DNA of 64,000 nt from Rhodococcus oxybenzonivorans (GCF_003130705.1 NZ_CP021354.1:4464001-4528000), one strand, 5' to 3'; numbered from the stretch's first letter, positions 53,738 to 63,449 are shown. Notes: generated from the letters alone by a model not told the origin. Numbers and translations: made by a program.

Positions 53738-55339
53738 ATGTCCGTTCCACCGCCGAACGCCGGTATCCGAAGCCGGCGGCACGCACCGCCGCTCATCCTC
53801 GCCGTCCTCGGCTCGTGCGGGATCGTGGTGGCGCTCATGCAGACGCTCGTCATACCGATCATTCCCGAATTGCCCCACCTCCTGGGGGCGAGTGCGGCGA
53901 ATACGTCCTGGGCAGTCACGGCGACTTTGCTCGTCGCCGCCGTCGTCACGCCGATCAGCGGTCGACTGGGTGACATGTTCGGCAAACGCCGCGCCCTGAT
54001 CGGAAGCCTCACACTGCTGGTGCTCGGATCGGCGGTGTGCGCGATGGCCTCCTCATTGATTCCGATGGTGACGGGTCGTGCCCTCCAGGGTGCGGCCATC
54101 GGCGCGATCCCACTAGGAATCGCCATCCTTCGCGACGTGCTCCCGCCGAAAAGGGTCGGCGGCGCGATGGCGGTGATGAGCGCGACCCTCGGAGTCGGGG
54201 GCGCCGTGGGATTGCCCATCGCCGCGACCATCGCGCACTACACCGATTGGCACATGCTGTTCGTCGTATCCGCCGTTCTCGGCTGCGCCTGTATCGCCCT
54301 GACCTTGCTCGTCATTCCCGAATCGCCCGTGCGGCGGCCCGGCCGCTTCGACTTCCTCGGAGCTGTCGGCCTTAGCGTCGTTCTCGTCACGTTCCTGCTG
54401 CCCATCACGAAGGGCGACGACTGGGGATGGGCGAGCGGGCAGACGCTAGGACTGTTCGCGGCGTCGTTCGTGAGCCTACTCCTGTGGGGGTTCCTCGAGC
54501 TACGGACCGCCGCACCCCTGATCGATCTCCGCGTGAGCGCACGACCTCCGGTCCTGTTCACCAACCTTGCCTCGGTTGCCGTCGGCTTCGCGATGTACGG
54601 CACCTCCCTCTCGTTCCCCCAGTTGTTGATGGCTCCGCAATCGACCGGTTACGGGTTCGGCCTGTCGATGATCACCGCGGGCCTGGTTCTCGCCCCCGGC
54701 GGCCTGGTCATGATGGCGCTGTCCCCGGTATCGGCGCGCCTCTCCGCCTGGCGGGGACCGAGGGTGACCCTGATGACCGGCGCCGTGGTGATCGGCCTCG
54801 GTTACGCGGTGGCGTACGTGGCGGCGTCCGCGGTCTGGCAGGTCCTGCTCGCCGGAATGGTGATCGGCGCGGGCATCGGCCTGTCGTACTCCGCCATGCC
54901 CGCCCTGATCATGAGTGCGGTTCCCATCACGGAATCGGCGGCGGCCAACGGATTGAATTCGCTGATGCGGTCGATCGGCACATCCACGTCGGCAGCCGTC
55001 GTCAGCGTGATCCTCGCGGGAATGACGGTCACCGTCGGCACGGCGGTCATCCCGTCGCTCGACGCTTTCCGCGCCGGGTTCATCGCCTCGATCATCGCCT
55101 CGATGGTCACACTGGTTCTCGCGTGGCTGATCCCGTCGCCCAGGAAGGACCTACGACCCGTTGACGAAGAACGCGGTGTAGAGGACGGAGGCGATCGTGT
55201 AGCCGAAATCGATGAGCAGATCCATAGTGCAACTCCCGGTGTCGAAGTGAATGAAGTGACACCTGATGCATCGGCGCCGGCTCGCCGAGCGTTTCACCCA
55301 GCATCTCGCCCAGCGGAAACTTTCCCACAAAGCGACTGA
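53738..55339 (+). CDS. DHA2-type MFS multidrug efflux transporter
   Basis: A 14-helix major-facilitator exporter of the EmrB/QacA type. It has the motif A-like GRLGDMFGKRRALIGS and motif C-like LGVGGAVGLPIAATI, and 533 residues. About the last 60 residues (from DLRPVDEE near position 472) are not normal: they have low GC at third codon positions (about 11 of 25 in the first part) and overlap a small antisense gene, so the original stop may have been near 55150. The regulator is probably the divergent MarR protein. Confidence 0.88.
   Translation: MSVPPPNAGIRSRRHAPPLILAVLGSCGIVVALMQTLVIPIIPELPHLLGASAANTSWAVTATLLVAAVVTPISGRLGDMFGKRRALIGSLTLLVLGSAVCAMASSLIPMVTGRALQGAAIGAIPLGIAILRDVLPPKRVGGAMAVMSATLGVGGAVGLPIAATIAHYTDWHMLFVVSAVLGCACIALTLLVIPESPVRRPGRFDFLGAVGLSVVLVTFLLPITKGDDWGWASGQTLGLFAASFVSLLLWGFLELRTAAPLIDLRVSARPPVLFTNLASVAVGFAMYGTSLSFPQLLMAPQSTGYGFGLSMITAGLVLAPGGLVMMALSPVSARLSAWRGPRVTLMTGAVVIGLGYAVAYVAASAVWQVLLAGMVIGAGIGLSYSAMPALIMSAVPITESAAANGLNSLMRSIGTSTSAAVVSVILAGMTVTVGTAVIPSLDAFRAGFIASIIASMVTLVLAWLIPSPRKDLRPVDEERGVEDGGDRVAEIDEQIHSATPGVEVNEVTPDASAPARRAFHPASRPAETFPQSD
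55151..55225 (-). CDS. 24-residue hydrophobic peptide antisense to the MFS tail
   Basis: A 24-codon gene starting MDLLIDFGYT at ATG 55225, with GGGAG 8 bases upstream, ending at TAG 55151. It has 22 of 24 codons ending in G or C, against about 11 of 25 for the MFS frame over the same bases. The peptide is mostly hydrophobic and could be one membrane-spanning or amphipathic helix. Function is unknown. Confidence 0.5.
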   Translation of the reverse strand: MDLLIDFGYTIASVLYTAFFVNGS

Positions 55340-55398
55340 AACGTGTTCTCATTTCCGTAGGCGCACCCCTACGGGCGCCATGAGGGAAGGACACGGGG

Positions 55399-55902
55399 AT
55401 GTCGTGGAGTCGGGCCGAACTGAACGACGCATTTGCGCACTACCAGCGAACGGTCAGCCGGTGCGTCGAGCTCGGGGATTGGAACGGCTTCGCCGATCTG
55501 TTCACAGAGGACGCGACTTACGCGGAGCACGCGTTCGGGAATTTCGAGGGCCGCGAGGCCATCCGGGCATGGGTCACGCGGACCATGTCGACGTTTCCCG
55601 GCAGCCGGATGACACAGTTTCCCGCGAACTGGCACGTGCTCGACGAAGAACGCGGGTGGGTGATCTGTGAGATCGACAATCCTATGGAAGATCCCGGAGA
55701 CGGTTCAGTGCACGCGGCCGCCAACATCACGATCCTCCACTACGCGGGCCACAACCTGTGGTCGCGGGAAGAAGACGCGTACAACCCGCTGAATTTTCTC
55801 GCCACGGCCAAGAACTGGTGCCGCGCAGCGGAAACCGCGGGAAAACTCCCCGACGACGCTCGCGAGTGGCTCGTTCGGATGGGCGAGAAAACCTCTGGCT
55901 AG
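55399..55902 (+). CDS. SnoaL/NTF2-like protein
   Basis: A 167-residue protein of the NTF2-like fold, with an N-terminal helix, then DWNGFADLFTEDATYAEHAFGNFEGREAIRAWVTRTM as in SnoaL/steroid-isomerase-like proteins, and ending in a helical tail. The catalytic residues and substrate are not evident. GGAAGGACACGGGG precedes ATG 55399. It follows the MFS gene on the same strand after 60 bases. Confidence 0.8.
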   Translation: MSWSRAELNDAFAHYQRTVSRCVELGDWNGFADLFTEDATYAEHAFGNFEGREAIRAWVTRTMSTFPGSRMTQFPANWHVLDEERGWVICEIDNPMEDPGDGSVHAAANITILHYAGHNLWSREEDAYNPLNFLATAKNWCRAAETAGKLPDDAREWLVRMGEKTSG

Positions 55903-55942
55903 CCGCCTCGGCGCAGGCTAGCGGCGGAGCGAGCCCGAACGC

Positions 55943-56665
55943 TCACCACTGGCCGTAATCGGGCGCGAGAATGTCATTGAGGTCGATGCCGACGCCGTCG
56001 ACAGTTCTGGCATCGATTTCGTACTGGTGCAGATGAGCTTTCGGGTGAACGTACCCCTCCGGAGTGCCCCAGTCGTGCTGCCAGTACCACGACCCGAGTC
56101 CGGCGAGGATAGCCAGATCCAACGTCGGCGAATTTGCGTAGATACCCGTATTCGCCTTGCCTACCACCGATTCCCACCCCGCGAGATACGGCGCGATCAT
56201 GGTGAGGAAGTCTGCCGGCGTGGGATTGTCGTCGATCGATGCATAGATCGGCCGATTCTCGGGACCTCCGGCGGCAAGGTGGAGCTCGAGTCCACGCTCC
56301 GCGTGACGTTTTCCGGCTTCGAATCCGCCGCGCCAATCCGCCGTAGACCCCTTGCCGAACTGGTAGCACGACACGACGGACAACCCCGCCTCTTGCAGAG
56401 CGCTCGCCTCGTCGGCGCGGAGCGGCTTCCCCACCATCCACTCGGCTCCCGGTCGCCGGTCCGACACGTAGCGGATGGCCCCGGCGTATCCGGCCGCGCT
56501 GATCGCCTCTGCCGACGGCACTCCGCCCGAGTAGTCGATGAGTGTGCCGAGGCTGTCGGCATGCGCCACCGCGCCCGACACCAGGGTGGAGGTGAGTGCG
56601 GCCACTCCGGCTACGGCCGACCCCGCGGCCGCATACCGGAACAAGTCCCGTCGAGAAATATGCAC
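55943..56665 (-). CDS. Tat-exported DUF1906 glycoside-hydrolase-like protein
   Basis: A 240-residue protein homologous to Rv2525c, a known Tat substrate in mycobacteria. The signal has a twin-arginine motif SRRDLFRYAAAGSAVAG and cleavage near AHADS. The mature domain is a TIM-barrel with DYSGGVPSAEAISAAGYAGAIRYVSDRRP, SCYQFGKGSTADW and YASIDDNP. DUF1906 is related to glycoside hydrolases; the substrate is unknown. GTG 56665 has GAGGGG 4 bases upstream. Its exporter depends on tatB, which is in this window. Confidence 0.88.
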   Translation of the reverse strand: MHISRRDLFRYAAAGSAVAGVAALTSTLVSGAVAHADSLGTLIDYSGGVPSAEAISAAGYAGAIRYVSDRRPGAEWMVGKPLRADEASALQEAGLSVVSCYQFGKGSTADWRGGFEAGKRHAERGLELHLAAGGPENRPIYASIDDNPTPADFLTMIAPYLAGWESVVGKANTGIYANSPTLDLAILAGLGSWYWQHDWGTPEGYVHPKAHLHQYEIDARTVDGVGIDLNDILAPDYGQW

Positions 56666-56992
56666 TGTGCCCCTCATATCCAATCGGTCGCGCCCCGGCG
56701 TGTCGTCGACAAGTGTTTCTGCTCAGTCGCTATGTTGTTCGGTTTGCATTCCACCACACTCACTGGTGTCCCGCCAGCCACTTGGACGACATCAGTCACA
56801 CTGGACACTCCTATTGGCGGGACGCAACATCGCCCTCGTCACTGCGCTACGTCGTTGTGGCGCGCGGCCGCCTGCCGGGTCGCCGTGAGAGACCCCACGT
56901 TGCACGTTACTTCCAATAACACTTACCTTGGGGGCTGTGGGGCATAGCCGCCTCGCACGACAGTTCGTTCCATCGCGAAAGGGCGGTGCGTC
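56666..56992. other. Divergent promoter region of the DUF1906 gene
   Basis: 327 bases with no credible gene of more than 40 codons. It has the imperfect repeats CACTCACTGGTGTC and CAGTCACACTGGACAC and a small GTTA/TAAC inverted repeat near 56910. The right end is the leader of the small gene at 56993. Confidence 0.4.
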
Positions 56993-57115
56993 ATGAGCAT
57001 TGCGGTTGTCTCGATTCTGATCGCCATCGGGCTCACTCCACTCTTCGTGAGCGGCGGCGGAGGTCTCGACTTCCGGGCCCGCCAACTCGGGTACCGGATG
57101 CGGGCCCGCCACTGA
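56993..57115 (+). CDS. 40-residue small membrane-type peptide
   Basis: A 40-codon gene starting MSIAVVSILIAIGL and ending QLGYRMRARH. The N-terminal half is one predicted membrane helix, the C-terminal half basic. About 31 of 39 codons end in G or C, as in real genes here. AAAGGG lies about 10 bases before ATG. It lies between DUF1906 and the beta-lactamase-like gene. Function is unknown. Confidence 0.5.
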   Translation: MSIAVVSILIAIGLTPLFVSGGGGLDFRARQLGYRMRARH

Positions 57116-57124
57116 GGCAGAGAG

Positions 57125-58333
57125 TTACGCCTTCGCCGCGAGGGCGAGTGCGGTCGATCCAAGTTTAGGCAGACGAAGGTCGGCAATAGGTGTGAGCATG
57201 TTGCCCAGCCGATTCGTGACGAAGGCAATCGACAGGCCCGTCTCCGCGTCCGCGAACGCACCCGACCCGCCCAAGCCGTAGTGCCCGAACGTCTTCGACG
57301 GCTGGGTGCGTCTCGCCACCATGCCGGCGTGGTAGCCGAGACGCCAATTCATCGGCAGACCCAGCACGTAATCGCGCCCCGTGGTCTGCACCTCACCGAG
57401 TTGCGTCACGACATCGGGCGCGAGGAACTCGACGCCGCCCACCGATCCGCCGTTTGCCAACGCCCCGTACATCTTTGCGAGCGCGCGGGCGCTGAACACT
57501 CCATTCCACCCAGGCATCACACTGTCGTGGACAGCCGGGTTGCGGACGAGTAGATCGAACCCTGCCGGCATTCCGGCATCAGCGACGTTACGCAGTCCCG
57601 GAAGTCGAGACATCGCAAAGGACGTCGCGGCCCAGGGGACACCGAACGGGTTGATGTGCGGAAAGGTCCGGGCGATCCGGCCGCGTTCGTCGAGCGGAAC
57701 CGCGTACCAGAAGTCCTTCACCCCGAGCGGTTCGGCGATCTCGGTTTTCACCAGCTCGGTGAAGGGCTGTCCCGACGCCCGCGACGTCACTTCGGCGATC
57801 AACGAACCGAAGGTGACCGCGTGATACCCGGGAGCGCGCAGTCTGCGCCGATCGGGGGTCGCGGCAGCCAGCGCGGCGCTGACGAGGGAATGGTCCATCA
57901 GGCTCAGCGGTTCGGGTACCAGGCCGCGAACCCGATGGAGTCCGGCACGGTGCGACAGCAGCTCGCGTACCGTGATCGCCTCCTTACCCGCCGCTGCGAA
58001 CTCGGGCCAGTACTGCGCGATAGGGACGTCGTAATCGATGACGCCGCGCCCCGCCAGTCGGTGTAGCACCGTGGATGCGACGCCCTTACCGGTGGAGAAG
58101 GTCAGCGTGACAGTGTCGCCGTTCCACTGCGTCTTCCGGCTGGCCCAGCCCGCCCAGACGTCGACGACGGGCTCACCGTGCAGATAGACCGACAGGGCGC
58201 CGCCGCCCTGCCTCGTGTCGCGGAACAGCTGAAAGAACTGGTCCACGAGCCTTCCGAAGCGCCGGTCCACCAGCATCCCTGCCGGCGGCCGCGCCGTTCG
58301 GCCGATCAACGGCCACGGCGTTGTGGTCGTCAT
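57125..58333 (-). CDS. Beta-lactamase-fold serine hydrolase (class C-like esterase)
   Basis: A 402-residue protein of the beta-lactamase/esterase family (EstB/LipL-like). It has the SxxK motif STGKGV, with the nucleophile Ser near residue 75, then LLSHRAGLHRV, a Tyr-containing PGYHAVTFGSLIAEV, and FGHYGLGGSGAFAD near the C-terminus. Substrate is unknown; esterase activity is likely. ATG 58333 is chosen; ATG 58354 is an alternative. Confidence 0.8.
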   Translation of the reverse strand: MTTTTPWPLIGRTARPPAGMLVDRRFGRLVDQFFQLFRDTRQGGGALSVYLHGEPVVDVWAGWASRKTQWNGDTVTLTFSTGKGVASTVLHRLAGRGVIDYDVPIAQYWPEFAAAGKEAITVRELLSHRAGLHRVRGLVPEPLSLMDHSLVSAALAAATPDRRRLRAPGYHAVTFGSLIAEVTSRASGQPFTELVKTEIAEPLGVKDFWYAVPLDERGRIARTFPHINPFGVPWAATSFAMSRLPGLRNVADAGMPAGFDLLVRNPAVHDSVMPGWNGVFSARALAKMYGALANGGSVGGVEFLAPDVVTQLGEVQTTGRDYVLGLPMNWRLGYHAGMVARRTQPSKTFGHYGLGGSGAFADAETGLSIAFVTNRLGNMLTPIADLRLPKLGSTALALAAKA

Positions 58334-58493
58334 GCCTGTTGTCCTAACAGTCATTTCCCGTGAGCACTGTGCACACCTACTTCCTCTGTACACACCACGG
58401 AGGCTGCGGGTGGCGGTTGGCGGCCTACGTGACCGGTTCGTGGCCATACCGCAACGGAAAATGCGCCTGAACAGCGCACGAGCACCGCTTTTG

Positions 58494-59381
58494 CTATTTC
58501 GGTTCGAGTGAGCGGAAGTAGTCCGAGCGGACCTCTACGTCCTCGACGAGACGGGTGGTGGTCTGCACTCCCAGCGCGTGCTCCTTGAGCAGGTCACACA
58601 GCCGATCCCCGTCGATGAGATCGATAGGCGGTGCTCCGTCACGCTTCGACTCCGTGCGGGCGTCACCGGTGAAGGTGCCGGTGGTGATGAGTAGCCCCTT
58701 CTCGCCCCGACCAGCCATTGCGCCTCGGAAGTCGCGCACGGCGCCGGCGCCGACACTGCCGTTGTGACGCTTGCACTGGAAGAAGACCGGAAAGCTGAGC
58801 AGCGACAACTGGTAGACGCCGAGCCCCTCGATGTCGCCCTCTCCCCCGCGCCACGTGACGGATGCGCTCGAGAACCCCGCTTCGCGCAGCAATCGCTGCG
58901 TAAGGCGTTCGAACGCGGCCGGCGACATCTTCAGAACGGTCTCGAGGAGCACGTCTTTCCAGCCGGCATCGGTGTCGACTTCGGTGATGTTCGTTTCCGG
59001 TTCGTCGGTCCTGCGAGACGCGGCCTTGGCCGATTTTCGGGCAGCGTTCCTCTTGCGGTTCTCCGCCGAGGACTCGGCATGCAGAGGCCGAATCTGACTT
59101 TCGGTGACCTCGCGACCCTTCTCCGTGACACTCCACACCCCGCGGCGGCTGTTCGTGAGCAGACCCATCCCCTTGAGGTGGGTGCGGGCCCACGCCAACC
59201 GGTATTCGATCTCGGTGCTCGGCCCGTCTCCGTGCAGTACACCCTGGACGTCGGACGATAATCCTTCACGCTCGATGACCGCGTTGTCGAGTTCTTCGTT
59301 GGACGCCGAACCACCGAGCGCAATCACTGCCTGAAGCGCTGGCCACAGGAGGTCGACGTACCGAGGAACCTGAACAGTCAT
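58494..59381 (-). CDS. mrr: Mrr-family restriction endonuclease (type IV)
   Basis: A 295-residue protein with the N-terminal winged-helix Mrr_N domain (VPRYVDLLWPALQAVIALGGSASNEELDNAVI) and the C-terminal Mrr_cat PD-(D/E)xK nuclease domain. The latter reads GGEGDIEGLGV with the conserved Asp, then FFQCKRHNGSVGAGAVRDFRGAM with QxK. Mrr-like enzymes cut methylated DNA. ATG 59381 is chosen; start support is weak. It is 55 bases after the clc stop on the same strand. No methylase or other restriction gene is nearby. Confidence 0.86.
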   Translation of the reverse strand: MTVQVPRYVDLLWPALQAVIALGGSASNEELDNAVIEREGLSSDVQGVLHGDGPSTEIEYRLAWARTHLKGMGLLTNSRRGVWSVTEKGREVTESQIRPLHAESSAENRKRNAARKSAKAASRRTDEPETNITEVDTDAGWKDVLLETVLKMSPAAFERLTQRLLREAGFSSASVTWRGGEGDIEGLGVYQLSLLSFPVFFQCKRHNGSVGAGAVRDFRGAMAGRGEKGLLITTGTFTGDARTESKRDGAPPIDLIDGDRLCDLLKEHALGVQTTTRLVEDVEVRSDYFRSLEPK

Positions 59382-59436
59382 GGCGACAAGCATGCCGGAA
59401 TCGACCGGGCCCCCCACACACCGGACCCCGATCCGT

Positions 59437-60849
59437 TCACCCCGGCGAATTCTGCAACTGCCGAGCCTCCTCGCGGTTCTCGAGCTGTGCCCGGTAGATC
59501 GTCTTTCCGGATCGCCGCACGATGAGATATGCGAGGGCGACGGCGACCATTCCCGGGGCCAGCACACCGATGCTGCCTGTCATCTCGGCCACCATCAACA
59601 TCACCGCGAGCGGTGCCCGGGCGATGCTGCCGAAGCAGGCCATCATGCCGACGATGACGAACGGCGCCGGACTGTCGGGGACGCCGGGAACGATCGGTTC
59701 GAGCAGGCGCCACACCGCGGCACCGGTGAATGCCCCGATCACCATGCCGGGGCCGAAGATACCGCCGGAACCACCGGACCCGATGGACAACGAGGTGGCG
59801 AGAATCTTCGCGAACGGCAGCAACAGCACCACCCACAGAGGAATGGCCGCGAGGTCGACGCGGGCCATCGATTGCTGGATCCAGCCGTATCCGCTGCCGA
59901 GCACCTCGGGAAGTGCCAGCGCCATCAGCCCGACGAGTAGCCCCCCGACCGCCGGTTTGACGATGCGACTGCCCGGCAGCCGGTGGCTCAGGTCGACGAA
60001 CGCATAGAACGTCCCGCTGTACAGCAGTCCGATCAGTCCTGCCAGGATTCCGATGATCGCGAACCACACCAGCTGTATGGGGGATTCGAACGTGTACTCC
60101 GACGCGGCCGCACCGAACAACGGCCCGAAACCGAGGATGCTGCCGAACACCGAGTAACTGACGATCGAGGCGACCATTCCCGGCACGAGTACGTCGTATT
60201 CGAAGTCGTCCTTGTAGGGAATCGCGCAACACAGCACCGCCCCTCCGAGCGGCGCACCGAAGATGGCGCCGATGCCGGACCCGATGCCCACCGCGACAGC
60301 GATTCTGCCGTCGCGATCGGACAGGTCGAGCTTGCGGGCGAGCAGCGAGCCGAAACCTGCCGAGATTTGCGCCGTCGGCCCCTCACGGCCGCCCGACCCG
60401 CCCGACCCGATGGTGATCGCGGAAGCGACCAACTTGACCAGGACGACGCGGATCCGGATCATCCGCGGATTGCGGTGAAACGCCTCGATCGCCGCATCGG
60501 TTCCGTGCCCTTCAGCCTCCGGCGCCAGGGTAAATACGATCACTCCGGAGACAAGCCCGCCCAGTGCCACCACGAGTGGGACGGCCCAGGGACGGGTGAA
60601 TTCTCCGCTCCCGGCTGCACCGCCGTCTCCTGCCGCAGTCGGGGGCTGATATCCGGCGAGTTCACCGAGGAGCAGATGCGTAGCCCCCGCGAGAGCGACG
60701 GAGAACACCACCGCCCCCAACCCTGCGATTGCGCCGATGATAGATCCCAGCACGAGCCACTTCGGTAGGTAGCTCGCATTCCGGACCCACGTCGCCACCG
60801 ACGTCGGGATCGACCGCACGGCCTTCGCCAGGTGCGCCACGCGGGTCAC
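59437..60849 (-). CDS. ClC-family chloride channel/antiporter
   Basis: A 470-residue polytopic protein with ClC motifs: GSGGSGGREGPTAQ (with the gating-glutamate region) and GSGGSGGIFGPGMVIG. The first motif GxGxP appears as GHGTD, without the usual Pro. No CBS domains are present. Its start overlaps the end of the amidohydrolase gene by 4 bases, so they are coupled. Confidence 0.9.
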   Translation of the reverse strand: MTRVAHLAKAVRSIPTSVATWVRNASYLPKWLVLGSIIGAIAGLGAVVFSVALAGATHLLLGELAGYQPPTAAGDGGAAGSGEFTRPWAVPLVVALGGLVSGVIVFTLAPEAEGHGTDAAIEAFHRNPRMIRIRVVLVKLVASAITIGSGGSGGREGPTAQISAGFGSLLARKLDLSDRDGRIAVAVGIGSGIGAIFGAPLGGAVLCCAIPYKDDFEYDVLVPGMVASIVSYSVFGSILGFGPLFGAAASEYTFESPIQLVWFAIIGILAGLIGLLYSGTFYAFVDLSHRLPGSRIVKPAVGGLLVGLMALALPEVLGSGYGWIQQSMARVDLAAIPLWVVLLLPFAKILATSLSIGSGGSGGIFGPGMVIGAFTGAAVWRLLEPIVPGVPDSPAPFVIVGMMACFGSIARAPLAVMLMVAEMTGSIGVLAPGMVAVALAYLIVRRSGKTIYRAQLENREEARQLQNSPG

Positions 60850-62477
60850 TCCAGCTTTCCGAAGACCGTCCGGCCCTCCAGAATCGTGGCGAGCACCTCG
60901 AGACCCGCGATGTCGTCCGGGTCCACGCGCAGCGGATTGGCCGACAGCACCACGAGGTCGGCGTGCTTGCCGAGTGTGATCGATCCGATGGCATCCTCAC
61001 TTCGCAGGTGCCATGCCGAGTTGATCGTCTCCGCTCGCAGCGCCTCGAGGACGGGAATTCGTTCCTCGGGTGCGAGGACGCGGCCCGACCGCGTCCGGCG
61101 TGTGACCGCGTCGGTGATGTTGCGTAACGGGTTCGTGGGAGTGACCGGACCATCGTTGTGGAACGAAATACGCTGACCGGCCGCGATAGCCGAAGCGGCT
61201 GCCGCCCAACGAGACCCGCGCTCGGCTCCGAACAGGTCGTCGACGAGGACGTCGCCCCAGTAGTAGAGATGGTCGACGAACATGCTGCAGGTGACGCCCA
61301 GTTCCGTTGCTCTGCGGAATTGCTCCGGTCGCATCGCGCCTACGTGCTCTAGGCGCAGACGGTGGTCTTCGCGCGGTGCCTCGGTGAGCATTCTCTCCCA
61401 CGCGTCGAGGACCAAGGTGACCGCGTCGTCGCCGTTGGCGTGACACGAAATCTGCCAGCCCTTCTCGAAATACGGGCTGCTGATGTCGTGGACCTCCTCG
61501 GCCGTGTAGTTCGCCTTGCCACGTGTTCCGGCGAGTCCCAGTGCCCGGGTGACCTCCGAGTCGATGTACGGAAAACTGGTGGCGGCGTTGCCGACCCACG
61601 GAGACCCGTCCGCCCAGATCTTGATACCCACCTGCCGGAGAAGATCGTTCCCGACGCCCGGCGACACCGCAGTGGCTCGTTGAGGATTCGACATCTCATA
61701 GAGACGCAGCCGAGTGGTGAGCGCACCGGACCGTGCGATCGCCGTCAACGTCGCACTGAATCGAGGGTCGAACGCCATCTCACTCACGGTGGTGATTCCT
61801 ACCGCGTTCATTCGTGCGCATTCAGCCGCGAGAAGCTCTGGCAGACGGGCGGTAGCGCCGGCGAGCACGTTGGCGGCCACCGCCATGACGGCGGGCGCTT
61901 CGAACGCCGACCCGTCGAGTTCGCCCGACGGATCCCTGCCGTAACTTCCCCCTTCGGGGTCGGGCGTCTCGCGGGTGAGCCCGGCGTCGCGCGCTGCGAC
62001 ATCGTTGAAGTAAGCGACGTGCCCGGTGTTGTGCAGGATCACCATCGACGTCTCGCGCGCAACCGAATTGAGCCATTCCCGCGTAGGAACGGGCAAACCC
62101 TTCTGCAGCAGCGGATCCCATCCGTTGAGGACGACACCCTCCGGGTGCTCGCCGACGGCCCGGCGGACGGTGTCGACCACCGTGTCGGCATCGGCGATGG
62201 TGACGGGGCGGATGTCCACCACGGGCTCGCCGAGCAGGACGGCCGAGTTCAGCGGATGCCCGTGGGCCTCGACGAACCCCGGCATGATGCACGCGCGGTG
62301 CACGTCCACCGTTGCGGTGGTGGGTCCGATCAACGGGAACACCGCGGCGTCATTTCCGACAGCGGCTATCCGCCCGTCGCGCACAGCAACGGCCTGCGCT
62401 CGCGGCCGCGTGTCGTCCATGGTGACCACGTCACCGAACAGCACCAGATCCGCTGCCTTCTCGTCGTTCGTGCCCAT
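60846..62477 (-). CDS. YtcJ-like metal-dependent amidohydrolase
   Basis: A 543-residue protein of the Amidohydro_3/YtcJ group. It has the N-terminal metal motif MPGFVEAHGHPLNS (HxH-type), HNTGHVAYFND, CHANGDDAVTLVL, LEHVGAMRPEQF and NDGPVTPTNPLRN near the C-terminus, which supply the other metal ligands. The natural substrate is unknown. It is the first gene of the pair with the ClC channel. Confidence 0.85.
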   Translation of the reverse strand: MGTNDEKAADLVLFGDVVTMDDTRPRAQAVAVRDGRIAAVGNDAAVFPLIGPTTATVDVHRACIMPGFVEAHGHPLNSAVLLGEPVVDIRPVTIADADTVVDTVRRAVGEHPEGVVLNGWDPLLQKGLPVPTREWLNSVARETSMVILHNTGHVAYFNDVAARDAGLTRETPDPEGGSYGRDPSGELDGSAFEAPAVMAVAANVLAGATARLPELLAAECARMNAVGITTVSEMAFDPRFSATLTAIARSGALTTRLRLYEMSNPQRATAVSPGVGNDLLRQVGIKIWADGSPWVGNAATSFPYIDSEVTRALGLAGTRGKANYTAEEVHDISSPYFEKGWQISCHANGDDAVTLVLDAWERMLTEAPREDHRLRLEHVGAMRPEQFRRATELGVTCSMFVDHLYYWGDVLVDDLFGAERGSRWAAAASAIAAGQRISFHNDGPVTPTNPLRNITDAVTRRTRSGRVLAPEERIPVLEALRAETINSAWHLRSEDAIGSITLGKHADLVVLSANPLRVDPDDIAGLEVLATILEGRTVFGKLE

Positions 62478-62757
62478 CAGTGCACCCTCCCGTCAGACCG
62501 GGCGCGGGCGAGTGCCCGCACGCCGGCAGCGAGCGTCGACTGGAACTTCAGATTACAACCCGGGATGCAGGCCATAGGGAGAAATAGGCAGCAAGAAGTT
62601 CCTGTCTCGGACAGCGATGACCCGAGCGCTGCCCGATGGGTTTCACGGCGACGGCGCAGCGCGGTACTAGACGGCGCAGCGGAGCACTACCGGAGTCGGG
62701 CCCCGGTCGGAGTGGGGCTCGGCCGCACCGTCATGCACTGAGCACTGGTATCGCCGG

Positions 62758-63285
62758 TCAGTTACCCTCGACGGTGATGTCGGCCTGGTCGACGTTCACT
62801 CCCTCGCCGGGGTTCGCCGTACCCTTCACGGAGATCCGGCCTTTATCGACACCCTGCGCGGCGAGCGCGTCGGCGACCGCATTGGCGCGTTGCTCGGCGA
62901 GTGCCTCCGCCGCAGCCTCATCCGAGTTGGCGGCGTACGCCGTGATTTCGACCTTGTTGTCGCTGGCTTTCAGCGCGGCGGCCACCGCGTTGATGGTCAC
63001 GCCGGAGACGGCATTGAGTTCGGCGGACCCCGATTCGAAGCCGATGGGGACCGCCGAGATCGCCGAGTTGATGGCGTTCTGAGTGGCCTCGCGGGCCGTG
63101 TTCACCGCCGAGGACGCGGTGGCCTGCACGCTGCTCATCGCCCCTTCCATACGGTCCGACATGGACGCCGACGTCGTCGTCGTTGCTATCGGGGCCTGAT
63201 CGGAGCTGTCGTCGGTACAGCCGGCAGCGCCTACGACGGCGAGGGCCGCCACTGCGATGCCGCTGACGAGGGTCTTGCGCATCAT
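62758..63285 (-). CDS. Lipoprotein with an OmpA-like C-terminal domain
   Basis: A 175-residue exported lipoprotein. The lipobox is GAAGC, after an N-terminal helix (MRKTLVSGIAVAALAVVG). A Ser/Ala-rich linker (about 25-70) precedes an OmpA-type domain (IGFESGSAELNAVSG, AYAANSDEAAAEALAEQRANAVADAL, GVDKGRISVKG) that may bind peptidoglycan. ATG 63285 (or 63282) follows AGGGGA. The arrangement resembles actinobacterial OmpA-like outer envelope proteins; function is inferred. Confidence 0.78.
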   Translation of the reverse strand: MMRKTLVSGIAVAALAVVGAAGCTDDSSDQAPIATTTTSASMSDRMEGAMSSVQATASSAVNTAREATQNAINSAISAVPIGFESGSAELNAVSGVTINAVAAALKASDNKVEITAYAANSDEAAAEALAEQRANAVADALAAQGVDKGRISVKGTANPGEGVNVDQADITVEGN

Positions 63286-63449
63286 GGATCCCCTATACGT
63301 GTGTATTGCCGGAAGCCTTCTCGTGAGGATAGCCGCGGTACGAGCCCTCGGCGGTGGTATTCGCACGAGTCCGAGTACATCCGCCGGAGACGCGTAGAGA
63401 CGCCATCCAGAGATGCCATCGGCGCCACCGATTATTTACTTTGCGTTCC

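Noticed and set aside
58494..60849. A defence island around mrr
   Set aside because: Only one nuclease gene is present, and its neighbours are a ClC channel and an amidohydrolase.
62478..62757. A gene in the gap before the OmpA-like lipoprotein gene
   Set aside because: Frames there lack a ribosome-binding site and coding bias, and the longest one extends antisense through the lipoprotein gene.
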